Part shown: piece after piece, positions 7,029-15,685 of the stretch
Layout: every line of letters starts with the position of its first letter
Numbering within the stretch: position 1 is the first letter of the stretch
From: Gammaproteobacteria bacterium
GTDB lineage: Bacteria; Pseudomonadota; Gammaproteobacteria; Burkholderiales; Gallionellaceae
Direction of reading: 5' to 3'
DNA length: 64,000 nt
Assembly: GCA_018813765.1 (NCBI GenBank)
Contig: JAHJBC010000008.1
Location: 1-64,000 of the forward strand
The notes under the pieces: model-generated
Databases searched by the model: none
The model's input: only the letters and a program-made list of their open reading frames with translations
Told to the model about the DNA's origin: nothing
Translations under genes and position numbers: made by a program

Positions 7029-7379
7029 ATGGCAACCACACAGAACACCATGGACTTCCTGCTCGACCAGCTCTCCGCTGCGGGAGACGTATCCGCAAAG
7101 AAGATGTTCGGCGAATACTGTCTCTACCTTGCCGGGAAACCTGTCGGACTGGTGTGCGACGACCAGCTCTATCTCAAGCCGACAACAGCGGGGAAGGGCA
7201 AGCTTGATGAAGTGGTCGAGGGCTCACCCTATCCCGGCGCAAAGCCGCACTTGCTGATCACGGCGGATCAATGGGAAGACCGCGAGTGGCTGTGCGATCT
7301 GGTGCGGGCAACAGCGAAGGAGCTACCGATGCCCAAGCCCAAGGTGAAAAAGCCCAAGGTGAAAAAGCCCAAGGCATGA
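7029..7379 (+). CDS. TfoX N-terminal domain protein with Lys/Pro tail
   Basis: A 116-residue cytosolic protein. Residues 5-95 match the N-terminal domain of TfoX/Sxy: LDQLSAAGDVSAKKMFGEYCLYLAGKPVGLV, YLKPT and SPYPGAKPHLLI. The C-terminus is a short basic repeat made of KPKVK units (7330-7379), encoded by a 15-bp tandem repeat and likely a flexible nucleic-acid-binding tail. The ATG at 7029 has only a weak ribosome-binding site (GGAGATAATA). The partner TfoX C-terminal domain lies 2 kb upstream. The gene is 6 bp before the AlkZ-like gene. Confidence 0.8.
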   Translation: MATTQNTMDFLLDQLSAAGDVSAKKMFGEYCLYLAGKPVGLVCDDQLYLKPTTAGKGKLDEVVEGSPYPGAKPHLLITADQWEDREWLCDLVRATAKELPMPKPKVKKPKVKKPKA

Positions 7380-7385
7380 CCGCGC

Positions 7386-8447
7386 ATGAAAGATATCGCC
7401 TTTCTTCGTCTCATTCACCAGCAGATACTGAATACTCGCTGCCGCCAGCCGCATGAGGTCGTCAGTGTGCTGGGGGCAATACAGGCACAGGACTACGCTG
7501 CGTCATTGTGGGCCATCGGCGCACGCTTGCCGACTAGTACGAGGACCGATGTGGAAAGCGCCGTCTCGGAGCATCGCATCGTGCGCACTTGGGCGATGCG
7601 CGGCACTATCCATCTTATCGCCGCAGAGGATGTGCGCTGGATGCTGCCACTACTCGCGCCGCGCGTGCTAAGCGGCGCTGCCGGTCGCGACCGACAGCTC
7701 GGACTTGATGCTGCCACTTTCAGCCGCAGTCGCAAATTGCTGGAGAAAGCGCTGCAAGGCGGCAAGCAGATGCCGCGCGACGAAGTGTATGCCGTTTTGG
7801 AAAGCAGCAAGATCTCCACCGAAGGCCAGCGCGGCTACCACATCCTGTGGCGGCTCGGGCTGGAGGGCGTCGTCTGCTTCGGACAGCACGAAGGCAAGCA
7901 GCCGACCTTTGCCTTGCTCGACGATTGGGTGCCGCAATCGCGCAGGCTGGAGCGCGATGCCGCGCTGGCCGAACTTGCCTTGCGCTACTTCAGCAGTCGC
8001 GGCCCGGCGACGGCGCAAGACTTTGCCACCTGGGCGAAATTGTCGCTGGCGGAAGCGCGCGCGGGGCTGGAGTCTTCCGCACCAGAATTGCAGCGATTCA
8101 CCCAGACTGGAGAAACTTACTGGATGTCGAAGATGTTGGCGGAATCCACCGATTCGCAGACGGCATTCCTGCTGCCCGCCTTCGACGAATACCTGTTGGG
8201 TTACAAAGATCGCAACGCGGTGCTGGCGGCGGAGCATGCGGGCAAGGTCGTGCCCGGCGGCAACGGCATGTTCCTGCCCATGATGGTGCTGGACGGACGC
8301 ATCGTCGGCATCTGGAAGCGGACGCTCAAGAAGACGTCGGTGCATATCGACTATGCGCCGTTTGGCAAACTGAAGAAGTCCAACCTTGCCTCGTTCGATG
8401 TTGCTGCGCAACGCTATGGCGCATTCCTCGGCTTGATGGTGGAATAG
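7386..8447 (+). CDS. AlkZ-like winged-helix (HTH_42) protein, putative DNA glycosylase
   Basis: At 353 residues this matches the HTH_42 superfamily of AlkZ/YcaQ-type DNA glycosylases, built from tandem winged helices and known to remove alkylated or crosslinked bases. The N-terminus (LRLIHQQILN...EVVSVLGAIQAQDYAAS) includes Q33-A34-Q35, the Q-x-Q catalytic pattern of AlkZ-type enzymes; YcaQ has Q-x-D. MRGTIHLIAAEDVRWMLPLL and the C-terminal LPAFDEYLLGYKDRNAVL are also family landmarks. Substrate is unproven. It is preceded by the TfoX-N gene and followed by repeat copy C. Confidence 0.75.
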   Translation: MKDIAFLRLIHQQILNTRCRQPHEVVSVLGAIQAQDYAASLWAIGARLPTSTRTDVESAVSEHRIVRTWAMRGTIHLIAAEDVRWMLPLLAPRVLSGAAGRDRQLGLDAATFSRSRKLLEKALQGGKQMPRDEVYAVLESSKISTEGQRGYHILWRLGLEGVVCFGQHEGKQPTFALLDDWVPQSRRLERDAALAELALRYFSSRGPATAQDFATWAKLSLAEARAGLESSAPELQRFTQTGETYWMSKMLAESTDSQTAFLLPAFDEYLLGYKDRNAVLAAEHAGKVVPGGNGMFLPMMVLDGRIVGIWKRTLKKTSVHIDYAPFGKLKKSNLASFDVAAQRYGAFLGLMVE

Positions 8448-8468
8448 GTCCGGACTGCTCATCAGAGC

Positions 8469-8694
8469 CGTCATTCCGGCGAAGGCCGGAATCCAGTTGA
8501 AAGAAAAATTTCCCGCGCAGTGGGACAAAATTTCAGTTTGACCCTAGCTTGAGACTCGCCGCAAGCTTTTTGCTTTGTCTGCTTCGCAGGATGTTTTATT
8601 AATCGCTGGATTCCGGCCTGATGGAACTACTAGCCATTCGACTAAGCTGGCAAACAACGCCAGCCAAGTCGCTGGTTATTCGCCGGAATGACGG
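8469..8694. repeat. Dispersed inverted repeat, copy C, with long spacer and nested hairpin insertion
   Basis: The left half (8469-8496) is CGTCATTCCGGCGAAGGCCG plus its tail. The right half begins CTGGATTCCGGCCT at 8606. Between them are about 109 bp of unrelated A+T-richer sequence. The right half is split at 8619/8680 by a 60-bp segment and then ends TCGCCGGAATGACGG. Confidence 0.8.
8620..8679 (+). repeat. Small hairpin element nested in repeat copy C
   Basis: These 60 bp begin GATGGAACTACTAGCCATT and end GTCGCTGGTTAT. They are the same element as 3308-3360 in opposite orientation and at a different position of the host repeat. Internal GCTGGC/GCCAGC arms can form a hairpin. Confidence 0.7.
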
Positions 8695-8725
8695 AATTTG
8701 AATATTTTGAGGTGCCCATAAGGTC

Positions 8726-9424
8726 ATGCGCAAATCCGAACGCCTCTTCCAACTTGTAACCTTGTTGCAAGGCCGCCGCATGGCCATGACCGGGCAGGCA
8801 TTGGCCGATGCGCTCGGCGTCGGCGTGCGCACGGTGTACCGCGACATCCAAGCGCTGATCCTCTCCGGCGTGCCCATCGACGGCGAGGCGGGCGTGGGTT
8901 ATCGGTTGCGCAAGGGCTTCGACCTGCCGCCGCTGATGTTCGAGATGGACGAAGTCACCGCGTTGCTGGCAGGCAACCGCATGGTGCAGGCGTGGACCGA
9001 TCCTGCATTGGGCGAAGCGGCCAAGCGTGCCGAGGCCAAGATACTGGCCGTACTCACACCCGCCATGATCAACGAGATAGCGCGCCTGCCTTACCGCATC
9101 CCGAACTACGACTATCCGGAACGCGAGACGCACGGCCTGCTGCGCAAGGCGTGTGAGCTGCGACTCAAGGTGAAGATCGCTTATCGCGACATGAAAGAGC
9201 AGGAGAGCGAGCGCACGTTGTGGCCGCTGGGAATGGTGGGCTGGGGGGATCACTGGACCCTGCTGGCGTGGTGCGAACTGCGCGACGAGTACCGCAACTT
9301 CCGCTTCGACCGCATCCAGCGCATCGAATGCCTGCCCGAACATTATCCGCAGCATCCCGAGCGCAACCTGGAGCATTACCTCACCCGCATCGTGGGCGTC
9401 GAGGACAAGCAGAAACCGGCCTGA
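8726..9424 (+). CDS. YafY-type WYL-domain transcriptional regulator
   Basis: The 232-residue protein has an N-terminal HTH_11 winged helix (residues 1-60: RLFQLVTLLQGRRMAMTGQALADALGV, then VRTVYRDIQALILSGVPI). The C-terminal WYL domain (about 130-215) carries the characteristic WTLLAWCELRDEYRNFRFDRI. WYL regulators bind small molecules or nucleotides and are usually repressors or activators of nearby genes. The gene is isolated between repeat copy C and the cytochrome gene. It is the only local regulator near the gene set under the two matching dyads at 2544 and 5130, so it is a reasonable candidate to bind them; this is an inference. Confidence 0.85.
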   Translation: MRKSERLFQLVTLLQGRRMAMTGQALADALGVGVRTVYRDIQALILSGVPIDGEAGVGYRLRKGFDLPPLMFEMDEVTALLAGNRMVQAWTDPALGEAAKRAEAKILAVLTPAMINEIARLPYRIPNYDYPERETHGLLRKACELRLKVKIAYRDMKEQESERTLWPLGMVGWGDHWTLLAWCELRDEYRNFRFDRIQRIECLPEHYPQHPERNLEHYLTRIVGVEDKQKPA

Positions 9425-9590
9425 TATACCGCGCGGGGACCAGCACAATAGTGGATAATCGCCGCCGCATCGCTTGAAGTCCCCCGTGTTAAGCGCGAGT
9501 TAAGGTTGTATGCACAGACTGCGCAACCATTCAGTGGTTTAGGTGCGGGTTATTGATGTTGTGGAAGAATTCAGATCGAGGAGTCATTGC

Positions 9591-10007
9591 ATGAAGCGGT
9601 TGCTGGTGTTGTTGCTGATGGTATGGGCGGGGCAGGCTGGAGCGGAGAACGTCAAACCCCCGGCATCCGGTTACGATAAATGGAAGCTGGAGTGCGGCAG
9701 TTGCCATGTGGCATTCCCTCCGCGCATGCTGAGCGTGGAGAACTGGCAGGAGTTGATGGGCGGGCTGGACAAGCATTTTGGCAGCAATGCAGAGCTCGAT
9801 AAGCGCGACAGGAAACTGATCCAGGAATTCCTGCAACGCTATGGTGGCAGCGGGCCGACTTACACCGCCGCCAGCCTGCGCATCAGCGACACCCCCTGGT
9901 ACAAGCGCGAACACCGCGTCATCTCCGAGAGCGAATGGAAACTTCCTGAGGTGAAAACGAAATCCAACTGTAGCGCCTGCCACGGCATGAAGGTCATAGG
10001 GGACTGA
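9591..10007 (+). CDS. Dihaem cytochrome c (DHC-like), periplasmic
   Basis: A 138-residue precursor: a signal peptide at about 1-18 (KRLLVLLLMVWAGQAGA) and two haem-binding motifs, CGSCH (35-39) and CSACH (127-131), at opposite ends of the mature protein. The layout WKLECGSCHVAFPPRML...WQELM...HFG matches the DHC family, partner of SHP-type cytochromes. A related gene sits at 37067 in a complete SHP/DHC/cytochrome b operon, so this copy is a stand-alone paralogue. GAGGAG at 9578-9583 supports the ATG at 9591. It is convergent with the cyclase-like gene. Confidence 0.85.
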   Translation: MKRLLVLLLMVWAGQAGAENVKPPASGYDKWKLECGSCHVAFPPRMLSVENWQELMGGLDKHFGSNAELDKRDRKLIQEFLQRYGGSGPTYTAASLRISDTPWYKREHRVISESEWKLPEVKTKSNCSACHGMKVIGD

Positions 10008-10067
10008 AAGCAGGTTCCTGCGGTGCCTGCGGAGTACATCAGGCAGCCGATGTTATGATTGGATGCA

Positions 10068-11885
10068 CTATCGGTTCAACGAGCACATCAGCGGTGGTGG
10101 CGTGTATTTCGTCCGGATGTGGAACATCCGGAAGGCACCAAAATTCTTTGCACTTGAGATGGTGCCGGCATATTCGAAATTGGCCCAGCCTTCCCCTTCC
10201 AACTCCAGCATGGCGACGAACGGCTCAGTTCCGAATATCTCGCCCGGCGGGGTCACCGGTTCGATCCGTGCCGCCTTCGTCACATCATGGCTGGAATACG
10301 TGTGGCACTTCCGCAAATGGTCGTACACCTTGTAAACCGGCCCGAAGTGCAGGCCGATACGCATCATCAGCGGTTCTTTCAGTTCTATACCAGACTGGTC
10401 AATTCCTGCCAGCGCTTCATTCAGGGCGATGGCTATCTTCGCGGCAGTAGAGGCCTTTTCGGCGACAAGGAATATCGCATCTCCCCATGTATCCAGATGC
10501 TGTATCTCGGTCCTGAATCCATTGATCACCGCAGCCAGAATGGGATGAAGTTCGTTGAAATACCAGAGGATGTCGCGGTCGCACAGTCTGCTGTATCCGC
10601 GAACGTCCGAGAAGAGGATCGCATGAGGCTCGCGCAAGGTCTCCGGATATCTGTCGCTTGGCTTGTGCAAGTATTGTTTGGGAAACGCCGTGGTGCTGGG
10701 AATGATCTCCGAACGGTGCCCCAATCTTTGCCACTTCAGAATATTCGAATATGTTCCGCGACTGGTGGAAGAGGTGTTCTGATCCCAGATAGCCACTTGC
10801 ATCAGTTTTGTGCTCAGGGAATTTGCGCGCATGATAGCCATGCCCATTATCACATCCGAGCAGTAGTCGAAAAGAGTGCCATCGCCCAGGAACTCCGACT
10901 CGGTTGCGCATGTGACGGTGTTGGCACCCTTTACACAGTCGTAGAAGCGCTTGACCCATTCTTCGCCGGCAGGGCGCACTGAGACTTCGCAGAAACTTTC
11001 CTGGTTGAAGGGGAGCCAGACGTTCAATTCTCCGCCGTGTCTCAGGATGGATTCGGCGATCATGATGTCCGAGCCCGCCATCAGCGAACCATAGGCGACC
11101 GAGCAGTGGCTGGATGTGATCGCCGTATCGATCTGCTGAACGAGTTTTCGTTCATCCTCCTTGCTTAACGGACAATGATTGTAAAAGGCATGGCCGCAAT
11201 AATAGGTTACCGTGTCAGGCAGCAATGGTTCCAGGATGGACGTATCGATGTCCAGATAGTCGCAGACCAGTTTGAGCTGGAAGTGGGTCTTTGAGCGTGT
11301 GAGCAGGTTGTTGTTATTGTATTTCGCCGCCTCAAGGATGGCTTGACTGGCTTCTTTCGGCCGCTCCAGCAGGAGGAACGCCTCTGCCTGCGAGGCCAGC
11401 GCAAAATATTGCGGACCGTTGTCTTTCTGTGCAAGCTTTATGGCGGAATCCGCCAACTCCCGTGCCTTGTCGTGTTCGCCCGAGAGCATGTAGAGCATGG
11501 CCGCATTCACAGCGGCATAATGCCCGCCGGAAGTGTTGAATGCTCGATGGTAGGTGATGGCGGCGGTAATGAATTTCTGGGTATCCAAGTTCAGGAATCG
11601 GGATTCTTTTTCGAGGCTCAGGAAGGCCAGATCCTTCAGTATTCGCGCCTCCAGCACGCGAACGAATTCATCGTTGCTCAAGTGCAGCTTGTAGGTGTAC
11701 AGACTATCAAGGGCGCGCTGCTTGGCATTGCACCTTGCCAGCGCCAGCACTGAGCTGTACTGAAAGAACTCTTCATCAGGGAAGGCCTTCAGGGCAGCCT
11801 GGGCAAGGTCATATTCTTTCAGATAATTGCCTGTTTTCTGAGTACTGATGATTTCAGATTTAAATTCTTCTATGGTGCGCGTCAT
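10068..11885 (-). CDS. TPR protein with class III nucleotide-cyclase-like domain
   Basis: In this 605-residue protein, residues about 1-215 form helical TPR-like repeats (QYFALASQAEAFLLLERPKEA). The middle is of the type found in TRAFs-binding/TPR proteins. Residues about 430-590 resemble a class III adenylate/guanylate cyclase: HAILFSDVRGYSRLCD has the first metal-binding Asp, LDTWGDAIF the second. The usual VNxAAR transition-state motif reads VTKAARIEP, so Arg is kept but Asn is replaced by Thr. Activity may therefore be altered or lost, or the substrate may differ. There is no membrane segment or signal peptide. Upstream ribosome-binding sequence is weak. The role is unknown; nucleotide signalling is plausible. 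Confidence 0.65.
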   Translation of the reverse strand: MTRTIEEFKSEIISTQKTGNYLKEYDLAQAALKAFPDEEFFQYSSVLALARCNAKQRALDSLYTYKLHLSNDEFVRVLEARILKDLAFLSLEKESRFLNLDTQKFITAAITYHRAFNTSGGHYAAVNAAMLYMLSGEHDKARELADSAIKLAQKDNGPQYFALASQAEAFLLLERPKEASQAILEAAKYNNNNLLTRSKTHFQLKLVCDYLDIDTSILEPLLPDTVTYYCGHAFYNHCPLSKEDERKLVQQIDTAITSSHCSVAYGSLMAGSDIMIAESILRHGGELNVWLPFNQESFCEVSVRPAGEEWVKRFYDCVKGANTVTCATESEFLGDGTLFDYCSDVIMGMAIMRANSLSTKLMQVAIWDQNTSSTSRGTYSNILKWQRLGHRSEIIPSTTAFPKQYLHKPSDRYPETLREPHAILFSDVRGYSRLCDRDILWYFNELHPILAAVINGFRTEIQHLDTWGDAIFLVAEKASTAAKIAIALNEALAGIDQSGIELKEPLMMRIGLHFGPVYKVYDHLRKCHTYSSHDVTKAARIEPVTPPGEIFGTEPFVAMLELEGEGWANFEYAGTISSAKNFGAFRMFHIRTKYTPPPLMCSLNR

Positions 11886-12048
11886 TCTGAAACCCGGTAA
11901 TCAAGACTGAAAGAAAATTGGACAATGCAGTCCCATTGCGTTGAAGATTGTCGGCTGTGGCGAACAGCAGTTCCGACATGGGTGGTGGAGGGAAGTTCTC
12001 CGGCGACACGGCAATATTTCATTTCGATGGGTGTGTCGGCAGCCCAAC

Positions 12049-13446
12049 CTATTCCCTGGGTTTAGCCCCCGTCATGTCCTTCGTCTTCACCCACTGGCCG
12101 AACTGCTCCTCCGTCACATAGCCCAACGCCAGCGCGGCCTGTTTAAGCGTGCTTCCGTCATGGTGAGCGCGCTTGGCGATCTCGGCGGCGCGGTCGTAGC
12201 CGATATGCGGCGTCAGAGCCGTCACCAGCATCAACGAACGTTCCAACAGCTCTGCGATGCGATCTTTGTTGGCCGTGATACCGCGCGCGCAGTATTCCTC
12301 GAAGCTCGTCATGCCGTCGGCCAGCAGCCGTACGCTCTGCAGAAAGTTGAGCGCGATCATCGGGCGGTACACGTTCAGCTCGAAATTGCCGGAAGCGCCG
12401 CCGATGTTGATCGCCACATCGTTGCCGAACACCTGGCAGCACAGCATGGTCAGCGCTTCGCACTGGGTCGGGTTCACCTTGCCCGGCATGATGGAACTGC
12501 CGGGCTCGTTCTCAGGGATGCTGATCTCGCCCAACCCGGAACGCGGTCCGGACGCCAGCCAGCGCACATCGTTGGCGATCTTCATCAGCGCGGCGGCCAG
12601 CGTCTTCAGCGCGCCATGCGCCGCCACCAGCTCGTCGTTGGCCGCCAGCGCGGCGAACTTGTTGGCGGCGCTCACGAAAGGCAGCCCGCTGCCGCGCGCC
12701 AGTTCGCTGGCTACGCGCTCGCCGAAATGTGCGTGGGTATTCAAACCGGTGCCGACCGCAGTGCCGCCGATGGCCAGTTGATACAAGGGAGAGAGGGCGG
12801 CATGGATCGCCACCTCGGCATGCTGCAATTGCGCCTCGTAACCGGAGAACTCCTGCCCCAGTGTCAGCGGCGTCGCATCCTGCAGATGGGTGCGGCCGAT
12901 CTTCACGATGCCGTCGAAATCGACGGATTTGTGTTGCAGCGTCGAGCGCAGCTTGCGCAGCGCGGGCAACAATCGGTGCATGATCGCCGTGGCTGCCGCC
13001 ACATGCATCGCGGTGGGGAAAACGTCGTTCGACGATTGGCCGAGGTTGACCTCGTCATTCGCATGTATCTTGCGATTGGCACCGCGTTCGCCGCCCAGCA
13101 ATTCCGAAGCGCGATTAGCCAGCACCTCGTTCATGTTCATATTGCTCTGCGTGCCCGAACCGGTCTGCCAGACCGACAGCGGGAATTCCTGCGCATGCTT
13201 CCCGGCCAGCACCTCGTCCGCCGCCTGCACGATGGCCGTGGCCTTGTCTTCCTTCAGCAGCCCCAGGCCAAGATTCACCAGCGCCGCAGCGCGCTTCACC
13301 TCGGCCAGCGCGGTGACGATCTCGTCCGGCATCCTTTCCGAGGAGATGTGAAAGTATCGCAACGAGCGTTGTGTCTGCGCGCCCCATAGCCGTTCTGCAG
13401 GGACATCGATGGGGCCGAATGAATCGCGTTCTTGTCTGGAGGTCAT
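12049..13446 (-). CDS. fumC: Fumarate hydratase class II
   Basis: This is the iron-independent class II fumarase, which interconverts fumarate and malate in the citric acid cycle. It is a homotetramer in the cytosol. At 465 residues it has full family length. Hallmarks are [40 protein letters not shown], the [19 protein letters not shown] segment and the superfamily signature [13 protein letters not shown]. The start is ATG at 13446 with GGAAGGAAC in front; a TTG at 13464 is in frame but less likely. It lies 92 bp downstream of the sulfotransferase gene with a small palindrome between. Confidence 0.97.
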   Translation of the reverse strand: MTSRQERDSFGPIDVPAERLWGAQTQRSLRYFHISSERMPDEIVTALAEVKRAAALVNLGLGLLKEDKATAIVQAADEVLAGKHAQEFPLSVWQTGSGTQSNMNMNEVLANRASELLGGERGANRKIHANDEVNLGQSSNDVFPTAMHVAAATAIMHRLLPALRKLRSTLQHKSVDFDGIVKIGRTHLQDATPLTLGQEFSGYEAQLQHAEVAIHAALSPLYQLAIGGTAVGTGLNTHAHFGERVASELARGSGLPFVSAANKFAALAANDELVAAHGALKTLAAALMKIANDVRWLASGPRSGLGEISIPENEPGSSIMPGKVNPTQCEALTMLCCQVFGNDVAINIGGASGNFELNVYRPMIALNFLQSVRLLADGMTSFEEYCARGITANKDRIAELLERSLMLVTALTPHIGYDRAAEIAKRAHHDGSTLKQAALALGYVTEEQFGQWVKTKDMTGAKPRE

Positions 13447-13485
13447 GGCTGTTCCTTCCCGCAAATCGTCGTGCTTTCATTGTAG

Positions 13486-13503
13486 GTCGGGTTTAAACCC
13501 GAC
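13486..13503. repeat. 18-bp palindrome between the sulfotransferase and fumC genes
   Basis: GTCGGGTTTAAACCCGAC is a perfect palindrome 40 bp upstream of fumC. Preceded by TGTAG, it resembles a common dispersed intergenic unit rather than a terminator, because no T-run follows. Confidence 0.6.
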
Positions 13504-13538
13504 ACCACCATTAGATATTTTCCCTGGATGCGCTGATA

Positions 13539-15215
13539 TCAGCGGCCCGGAGCAAGCTCGCCAAGCGCATCGAACAGCGGCCCGAGGTGTTTTTCATAGC
13601 TGCGCCAGCGCTCCAGCGACGATTTGTAGATCGGCTGGCGCACTTGCACCATGCTGGCTGTTTTCACCACGCGTTTGTTGCTGTGGAAGTCTAGGCAGGC
13701 ATCGTCCCACTCCAGTCCGCAATAACGGATGAGGCGGCGCGACTGAGCCTCCTGATCCGACACGATGTCTTCATAGCGCACGTCGAGGAAAGCGCCTTCC
13801 GGCAACACGTTGCGCCAATGTTCCATCAGCCGTGCGTAGTCGGTGTAATAGCGGCCCAACTCCGCCAGGTCGTAGCTGAATTCCTGCCCGCTGCCGAACA
13901 ACTGGGTGAAGCAGGAAAGGCAGGTGTCCACCGGGTCGCGGATGACGTGGATGATCTTTGCGTTGGGTAATATGAGGTGGATCAGGCCGACGGCGAGGAA
14001 GTTCGCCGGCATCTTGTCGGTGATGCGTTGCGCCTCCGGCGCGCGCCGTTGCAGACCGGCCACATAGCGCTCGCCCATGCCGACAAGCATCTCCGCACCG
14101 AGCGCCTGCATGGCACCCGGGAACAGCGACTCCGTCCCGGTCGCCGAACCGGTTGCCACCCGCATCAGGTCGGGCAATTCTCCTGCGCCGTGGACTTCGG
14201 GGTGGCTGGCGATGATCTGCTCGACCAGTGTCGTGCCGGAACGCGGCATCCCCAATACGAAGATGGGCAGTGCGGATGGATTGCCGCCACCGCCAAGCCT
14301 TGTGATGCTCTCGCGGTCGAAGATGCGCATGATGTCGGCGAGACGCGCCGACGTTTTATTCGCGTCGTAGTCGAACGTGGCGCGTTTCAGCCTGTTCCCT
14401 TCAAGAAAATGCGCGAACGCCTTCTCATGGTCGCCGCACTGCTCGCAGGCACGCCCGAGCGCAAAGCTGAGCTTGATCGCGTCGCTCCCGCTCGGCGCTT
14501 TCTTGCGATTCCGGAATGCCTGTGCGACTTCGGTCAATGCAGCGAGGTTCTCGTCCGCGTTGCGCGCGGTGCCGAGCAGCGCCAGCGCGAACCGTGCATC
14601 GATGTTGCCGGGATCGGCTTCCAGCACATGCCGGTAATACGCCTCGGCTTCCGCGAAGCGCCCCAGTTCCGCGTGGCATTCGCCCAGCTTGATGCGCGCA
14701 TCGGCATAGCCCGGCTCGATCTCCACGGCGCGCTGGAAGCCGGACACCGCTTCCGCGGTCCTGCCCTGTTCCATGCAGAGGAAGCCCAGACAATAGTAGC
14801 CGCCGGCGAAGTCAGGCTTGAGCGACACGACTCGTTGCAGGCAGGCCTCTGCCTCAGTCGCACGCCCCTGCGCCTTGAGGACCAGCCCCAGACCGTAATG
14901 CGCCATCGGATTATCCGGACTGGTGTCGATGGCAGGGCGCAACACCTGCACCGCCTCCTTCAGACGATTCTGTGCCAGGTAGGCAAGGCCCAGGTTGTAG
15001 CGGGTTTCGACACGTCCCGGATCGATCTCCAGCGCCTTTCTGAAGCTGGTTTCCGCCTCGGCATGCCGCCCCTGAGTTGTCAGGACAATGCCGAGCCGGA
15101 CGTGCTCGGCCGCCGTGGGTGCGTTGTGCCGCAGCTTGTCCTGGCAGCATTTCTTGAATTTTTTTCCGCTGCCGCAGGGGCACGGGTCGTTGCGTTCCGG
15201 TTTCGGTTTCGTCAT
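13539..15215 (-). CDS. SEC-C / TPR / sulfotransferase fusion protein
   Basis: A 558-residue cytosolic protein with three parts. Residues 8-27 are a SEC-C zinc motif (RNDPCPCGSGKKFKKCC). Residues about 35-230 are five to six tetratricopeptide repeats with canonical AxxxxGxxxxA spacing and xxDPG ends. Residues about 315-555 are a PAPS-dependent sulfotransferase domain with the 5-prime phosphosulfate loop LGMPRSGTTLVEQIIASHP and the 3-prime phosphate segment KIIHVIRDPVDTCLSCF. TPR sulfotransferases are common in proteobacteria, but their acceptors are mostly unknown. The SEC-C motif at the N-terminus suggests a protein-binding role. Confidence 0.85.
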   Translation of the reverse strand: MTKPKPERNDPCPCGSGKKFKKCCQDKLRHNAPTAAEHVRLGIVLTTQGRHAEAETSFRKALEIDPGRVETRYNLGLAYLAQNRLKEAVQVLRPAIDTSPDNPMAHYGLGLVLKAQGRATEAEACLQRVVSLKPDFAGGYYCLGFLCMEQGRTAEAVSGFQRAVEIEPGYADARIKLGECHAELGRFAEAEAYYRHVLEADPGNIDARFALALLGTARNADENLAALTEVAQAFRNRKKAPSGSDAIKLSFALGRACEQCGDHEKAFAHFLEGNRLKRATFDYDANKTSARLADIMRIFDRESITRLGGGGNPSALPIFVLGMPRSGTTLVEQIIASHPEVHGAGELPDLMRVATGSATGTESLFPGAMQALGAEMLVGMGERYVAGLQRRAPEAQRITDKMPANFLAVGLIHLILPNAKIIHVIRDPVDTCLSCFTQLFGSGQEFSYDLAELGRYYTDYARLMEHWRNVLPEGAFLDVRYEDIVSDQEAQSRRLIRYCGLEWDDACLDFHSNKRVVKTASMVQVRQPIYKSSLERWRSYEKHLGPLFDALGELAPGR

Positions 15216-15300
15216 GGAGCAGGGCTGATTGCGGATTATCGTGAACGGGCTGAAGGCTTGCGGTACAGCAATCGAAGCGACGTGGCGGCGAAGAGTATAA

Positions 15301-15540
15301 CAAGAACCCGCTTATAGCAGGCGCAACGAACAGGGCGTCATTGCCGGACGTAGTGCCATGCTGAGTCATGTTGGATCCAACGATATCTTGCCTGCCACCG
15401 TGCACCTGCTTTATTCCGAATGGCTGCCGCAGAGCGGCGAAGAACTGCGCGACTTCCCGCTGTTTATTCAGCGCGTGAAGTTCTTTCCTGACGTGGCGGA
15501 GCATGAGGCGGTGACGGATGTGTTATTGCCGTTGAAATGA
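15301..15540 (+). pseudogene. Remnant of an AraC-type regulator's GyrI-like effector domain
   Basis: An open frame from 15301 to the stop at 15540 encodes the end of a GyrI-like effector-binding domain: GRSAMLSHVGSNDILPATV, then LLYSEWLPQSGEELRDFP and the terminal VTDVLLPLK, a typical AraC/GyrI C-terminus. The helix-turn-helix part and most of the effector domain are missing upstream, where the sulfotransferase gene begins on the other strand. An ATG at 15358 could start a 60-residue peptide, but no ribosome-binding site is evident. I read it as a decayed 3-prime fragment. Confidence 0.65.
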
Positions 15541-15565
15541 GTCGATGAAGACTGGCTGTTTATGT

Positions 15566-15634
15566 CGTCATTCCCGCGAAGGCGGGAATTCAGTATATTG
15601 ATCCAACTGGGCTCCCGCCTGCGCGGGAGCGACG
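15566..15634. repeat. Dispersed inverted repeat, copy D (diverged)
   Basis: CGTCATTCCCGCGAAGGCGGG is followed after a short centre by CTCCCGCCTGCGCGGGAGCGACG. It is a diverged relative of the copies at 3246, 6230, 8469 and 33535, each half being a hairpin of its own. Confidence 0.7.
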
Positions 15635-15685
15635 AAAGCTGGACTCATCTAGGGTATCCTGAATCTTCCATGGCAAGGTCGCAAT

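Noticed and set aside
7330-7379. Tandem 15-bp repeat considered as a separate repeat locus
   Set aside because: It is only the coding sequence of the KPKVK tail of the TfoX-N protein, so it is described there.
11941-13389. A 482-codon plus-strand open frame opposite fumC
   Set aside because: fumC is unmistakable on the minus strand, and this frame is its complement.
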